From Aliarcobacter trophiarum LMG 25534 (GTDB lineage: Bacteria > Campylobacterota > Campylobacteria > Campylobacterales > Arcobacteraceae), in NCBI RefSeq assembly GCF_003355515.1, contig NZ_CP031367.1, positions 1,178,001 through 1,242,000 on the forward strand: a DNA stretch of 64,000 nt, written 5' to 3'. This document shows, piece by piece, positions 61,006 to 64,000 of the stretch. Positions within the stretch are counted from its first letter, which is position 1; each line of letters opens with the position of its first letter. A program made the position numbers and the translations under genes. Below the pieces are notes generated by a model. It made no database searches and was not told where the DNA came from. It saw only the letters and a program-made list of their open reading frames with translations.

Positions 61006-62363
61006 CTTTGCTCCTTTTGTAAATTTTGTCCCAAAACTAAATTTAGTTTAGCCAATGCCAAAGAGTTCTCATATTTTGCATTTAAAAGCATAGTTTGACT
61101 CTTCCTATAATTTGTCTCTTGCAATAAAAGAGTTGTCATAGATATAAGTCTATTTTTATATTGAAGTTTTGCTTGATTTAAAATATCAAGAGCTAGGTTA
61201 TTTGAAGCAATTTTCTCTTTTAAAATCTCTTGTTTTGCTCTATAATCCAAAAGAGATTTTTCTACTTCAAGTTTTATTCCATCTTGAAGTTTTGAAAAGT
61301 CCAACTTAGATTTCAAATACTCCAATTTACTTTTTTCAACATTAGCACTTCTTGTTCCATCAAAAAGAGTTAAAGAAATTCCCAAAAGTGCCATATAATA
61401 ATCTTTATCTTTGCTTGTTGAAAATTTATCATCACTATATCCATACTCTAAATGTGTAAAAATAGATGGATAGTATGAACCTTGGTTTGATTTTATATTT
61501 TTACTATTTGCTTCAATAGATATATTTTGTAAAGCTATCTCATCTCTTTTTTCTAAAGCTATTTTATATAAATCTTCAAACTCTTTTAGTTCCAAATAGC
61601 TATTTTGTAAATTTTCTACATCACTAATATTTTCATTTGAAGTTAAATATTTAAGATAAGCAAGAGAGAGTTTAAAGTTATTTTGAGCATCTATTAAACT
61701 TGAATTTGTATTTAAAAGATGTAGTTTTGCTTCATTTACATCAATTTTAGTAACCAAACCATTTTTGTGAAACTCTATTGCACCTTGCTCTATAAACTCT
61801 ATAGCATCTTTTGCTTTTTCCATAGTTTTAACAAAGTCTTTAGCTAAAACTGCACTATTGTAAGCTTTTAAAACCTCAAATTCAAGATTTTTTTTATCAA
61901 GATTATATAAAGTTTCATTTGCTTTTTCTTGAAGTTTTAAAATACCTTTTTGGTGATACAAAGCAAATCCAGTAAAAAGTGGTAAGTCATAAGATATATA
62001 ACTATTTATACTTGTATATGAATCTGGATAGTTTAAATCCTTTGGTTTTATATTTAAAACATTTGAATTTGAAGGGTTAAACTCCCCTGCTCCAAAATCT
62101 TTAAAAGTAGCATCCCTACTTGATAATTTTCCCATAAATACATATCCAGCATGATTTGTACGGCTAATATCACTATTTATAGCTAATTTTCCAAAGTTCA
62201 TTCCATCTATAAAATCACTATTTGTTTTTGCAATATCTATATTAATCTTCTGTTTTTGTAAATCCTTGCTATTTTCAATAGCCTGATTTAGAACCTCTTC
62301 AAAGCTTATAGTTTGAGCAAAGCATAAGTGTGAGCTTAATAATAATAGATATAATTTTTTCAT
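61002..62363 (-). CDS. TolC-family outer-membrane efflux protein
   Basis: I place the start at the ATG at 62363 (453 residues), which has AGGA upstream and gives a normal signal peptide (LLLLSSHLCFAQT); the frame is open 13 codons further upstream without such support. The protein has the two outer-membrane-efflux repeats with long helical segments (KLEYLKSKLDFSKLQDGI). It is the first gene of the second efflux operon: channel, adaptor and split pump. Confidence 0.9.
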   Translation of the reverse strand: MKKLYLLLLSSHLCFAQTISFEEVLNQAIENSKDLQKQKINIDIAKTNSDFIDGMNFGKLAINSDISRTNHAGYVFMGKLSSRDATFKDFGAGEFNPSNSNVLNIKPKDLNYPDSYTSINSYISYDLPLFTGFALYHQKGILKLQEKANETLYNLDKKNLEFEVLKAYNSAVLAKDFVKTMEKAKDAIEFIEQGAIEFHKNGLVTKIDVNEAKLHLLNTNSSLIDAQNNFKLSLAYLKYLTSNENISDVENLQNSYLELKEFEDLYKIALEKRDEIALQNISIEANSKNIKSNQGSYYPSIFTHLEYGYSDDKFSTSKDKDYYMALLGISLTLFDGTRSANVEKSKLEYLKSKLDFSKLQDGIKLEVEKSLLDYRAKQEILKEKIASNNLALDILNQAKLQYKNRLISMTTLLLQETNYRKSQTMLLNAKYENSLALAKLNLVLGQNLQKEQR

Positions 62364-62469
62364 AAAATTCCTAAGATAATTTAATGAAGAGATTATAGCC
62401 AAAAAAATATATTTTTCAAACTATAATTATAAAATATTGTAATATTTTAAATATGTAGTAAAATAAGTT

Positions 62470-64000
62470 TTAATTATATATATCTTTTAAACTATCTTTA
62501 ATTTTTAGGATTTCATCAAGGTTTTCAAATAAAATATCTACAAGCTTTGGATCAAAATGTTTTCCTTTTTCACTTTTTATATACTCTAAAACCTTATCTT
62601 GTTCCCAAGCTTTTTTATAACATCTATCACTACTAATTGCATCAAAAACATCTGCAATAGCTGTAATTCTTCCAAAAATTGGTATATCCTCACCTTTCAA
62701 ACCATTTGGATAACCTGTTCCATCATATTTTTCATGATGAGTTAAAGCTATTTCTGCAGCAACTTGAAATAGAGGTCTTGAAGAGACATTTAACATCTCA
62801 AAACCTTTTTGTGCATGTGTTTTCATAATCTCAAACTCTTCAAAAGTTAGCTTTGCTGGTTTATTTAAAATTTCATCAGGAATAGCTATTTTTCCTATAT
62901 CATGCATAGGACTTGCAAGTTCAAGCATTGAGACATCCTCTTTTGATAAACCATAAGCTTTTGCAAAAAGTTTAGAGTATTTTGCAACTCTTTTTACATG
63001 CTCTCCTGTCTCTTTACTTCTACTTTCAGCAATACTCCCCATAGTAAAAATAATCTCTCTTTGAAGCTCTTCTATATCCTTATTTGCTGTGATATCTTCT
63101 CTTATTGCAAAGTAGCCAATATGCTTATTATTCTCATCATATTCAGGTTCAAAATCAGCAACTACCCAATAATATGAGCCATCTTTTCTAAGATTTTTTA
63201 TCTCTACAGTTACTCTTTTTTTCTCTTTTATTTCACTCCAAATATGTTCAAAAAGCTCTTTTTGCATATCAGGATGCCTTACAATACTATGTGGTTTTCC
63301 TACTAACTCTTTTTTACTATATCCACTGATTTTGCAAAAAGCACTACTTGCATGTGTTATAACACCTTTTAAATCAGTCCTTGAAAAAATTACATTTTTA
63401 TCATAAATATCTAAAAGTTTTGACATTTTCTTTTGCTGATTTTTTATGCTTTTTGTTTTCTCTTGAACCTCTTTATTTAAACTTTTTGCATAGATAGTTT
63501 TTAAAAGATATAAAAAGATTAAACCGTAAATTAGTAAAAATGTTATTAAACCTGTAAGATAAATATTTTTAAAACTATTTATCTCATTTTTATCTAAATT
63601 TTTTATATCAAAAAACATTATAAATAGAGCTAAGTCTTCGCCTCTTGTATCATTTAATTTTATATTTGTAACTAAATAATTATCCATTAAAATATAGTCA
63701 TCTATTTGTATAAAACTATCTATATTTTTTCTTTCTATAAGTTCTAAAATCTCTCTGTTTGCATTTATATTTGCAATATAGTTATCTTTGATAAATATTT
63801 TAGAAAATGGCTCTTTTAATTTTTTACTTTTATCTTTACTAAGTATAAAGATAGGTTCTACCTTCTCTTTTTTTAAATTTATTGCAATAGAATTTAGTTT
63901 TGAATTTATCTCAATAAAACCTAAAAAATTGTTGTTATTATCATAAATAGGTTGTATAGATTTTAAGCTCAAATCATATAGTCCTGCACTTAAACTTTGC
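62470..64000 (-). CDS. Cache-PAS-HD-GYP cyclic-di-GMP phosphodiesterase, 5' end beyond window
   Basis: The frame is open to the right edge, so the N-terminus is missing; the visible part includes QSLSAGLYDLSLKSIQPIYD, the end of a Cache-type periplasmic domain. A membrane helix (about 148-170 residues into the visible part) is followed by a coiled coil, a PAS domain (ITHASSAFCKISGYSKKELVG) and an HD-GYP domain (MHDIGKIAIPDEIL and HHEKYDGTGYPNGL). It should hydrolyse cyclic-di-GMP. It may counter the cyclase at 33799. Confidence 0.9.
   Translation of the reverse strand, partial: QSLSAGLYDLSLKSIQPIYDNNNNFLGFIEINSKLNSIAINLKKEKVEPIFILSKDKSKKLKEPFSKIFIKDNYIANINANREILELIERKNIDSFIQIDDYILMDNYLVTNIKLNDTRGEDLALFIMFFDIKNLDKNEINSFKNIYLTGLITFLLIYGLIFLYLLKTIYAKSLNKEVQEKTKSIKNQQKKMSKLLDIYDKNVIFSRTDLKGVITHASSAFCKISGYSKKELVGKPHSIVRHPDMQKELFEHIWSEIKEKKRVTVEIKNLRKDGSYYWVVADFEPEYDENNKHIGYFAIREDITANKDIEELQREIIFTMGSIAESRSKETGEHVKRVAKYSKLFAKAYGLSKEDVSMLELASPMHDIGKIAIPDEILNKPAKLTFEEFEIMKTHAQKGFEMLNVSSRPLFQVAAEIALTHHEKYDGTGYPNGLKGEDIPIFGRITAIADVFDAISSDRCYKKAWEQDKVLEYIKSEKGKHFDPKLVDILFENLDEILKIKDSLKDIYN

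Noticed and set aside
1-64000. CRISPR arrays, tRNA or rRNA genes, phage modules
   Set aside because: I looked for regularly spaced repeats, tRNA-like cloverleaf ends and rRNA-like conserved stretches and saw none; a dedicated tRNA and CRISPR search would settle it.

Overview
The window looks like a chromosomal segment of a member of the Campylobacterota, most likely the Arcobacter/Aliarcobacter group. This is an inference from very AT-rich DNA, promoters with an extended -10 of the TTTTGGnTATAAT type, frequent TTG starts with good Shine-Dalgarno sequences, dense operons joined by 4-nt ATGA overlaps, and gene content (TsdA-like cytochrome, many two-component systems, PAS/HD-GYP and MCP proteins, AcnB, KdsB, short ComEC). 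No rRNA, tRNA, CRISPR array or prophage was seen.

Layout. 1-2 kb: a response regulator/kinase pair (kinase cut by the left edge) and two unknown genes. 2-16.5 kb: mostly housekeeping metabolism (Na/Pi cotransporter, BrnQ, TrmL, PurU, malic enzyme, PgeF, AroE, a RibBA with a degenerate second domain), plus a run of four lipoprotein genes (CsgG-like, two LPP20-like and a 42-residue one) and a YajQ-NUDIX-cytochrome c operon. 16.5-24 kb: AcnB, an M48 lipoprotein protease, then a TsdA-like dihaem cytochrome followed by a stand-alone Cache sensor protein, a response regulator and a kinase. 24 kb: a Gdx/SugE guanidinium exporter under a clear guanidine-II (mini-ykkC) riboswitch. 25.9-31.2 kb: a LysR/YeiH pair and a three-gene cluster (TusA-like/di-iron fusion, DszC/SfnC-like flavoprotein, cytosolic PhnD-like protein) that I regard as the best candidate for an undescribed, probably sulfur-related, pathway.

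31.4-33.8 kb: an IS3-family element sits inside comEC, so natural transformation is probably lost. 33.8-48.5 kb: a diguanylate cyclase, a GlcF-like Fe-S protein, Lgt, an orphan regulator, KdsB, a tight S4-TrpD-TsaE-LptB operon, NagZ, two divergent J-domain proteins, a Panacea-like protein, and a chemoreceptor broken by one lost base. 48.6-62.4 kb: two complete tripartite RND efflux operons. The first is a standard AcrAB-TolC type with a divergent MarR gene and a palindromic operator. In the second the permease is split in two at an A7 run that is also a canonical -1 slippery heptamer, so a fused 1,068-residue pump may be made by slippage. Between them lie a PAS kinase/regulator pair and a TlpA-like thioredoxin. 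The right edge cuts a Cache-PAS-HD-GYP phosphodiesterase.

Themes: sensing and cyclic-di-GMP signalling, efflux, and periplasmic sulfur/electron chemistry. Three features mark decay: comEC (IS insertion, nonsense codon, frame loss), the chemoreceptor frameshift, and possibly the split pump. All functional calls come from motifs recognised by eye; no database search was run.
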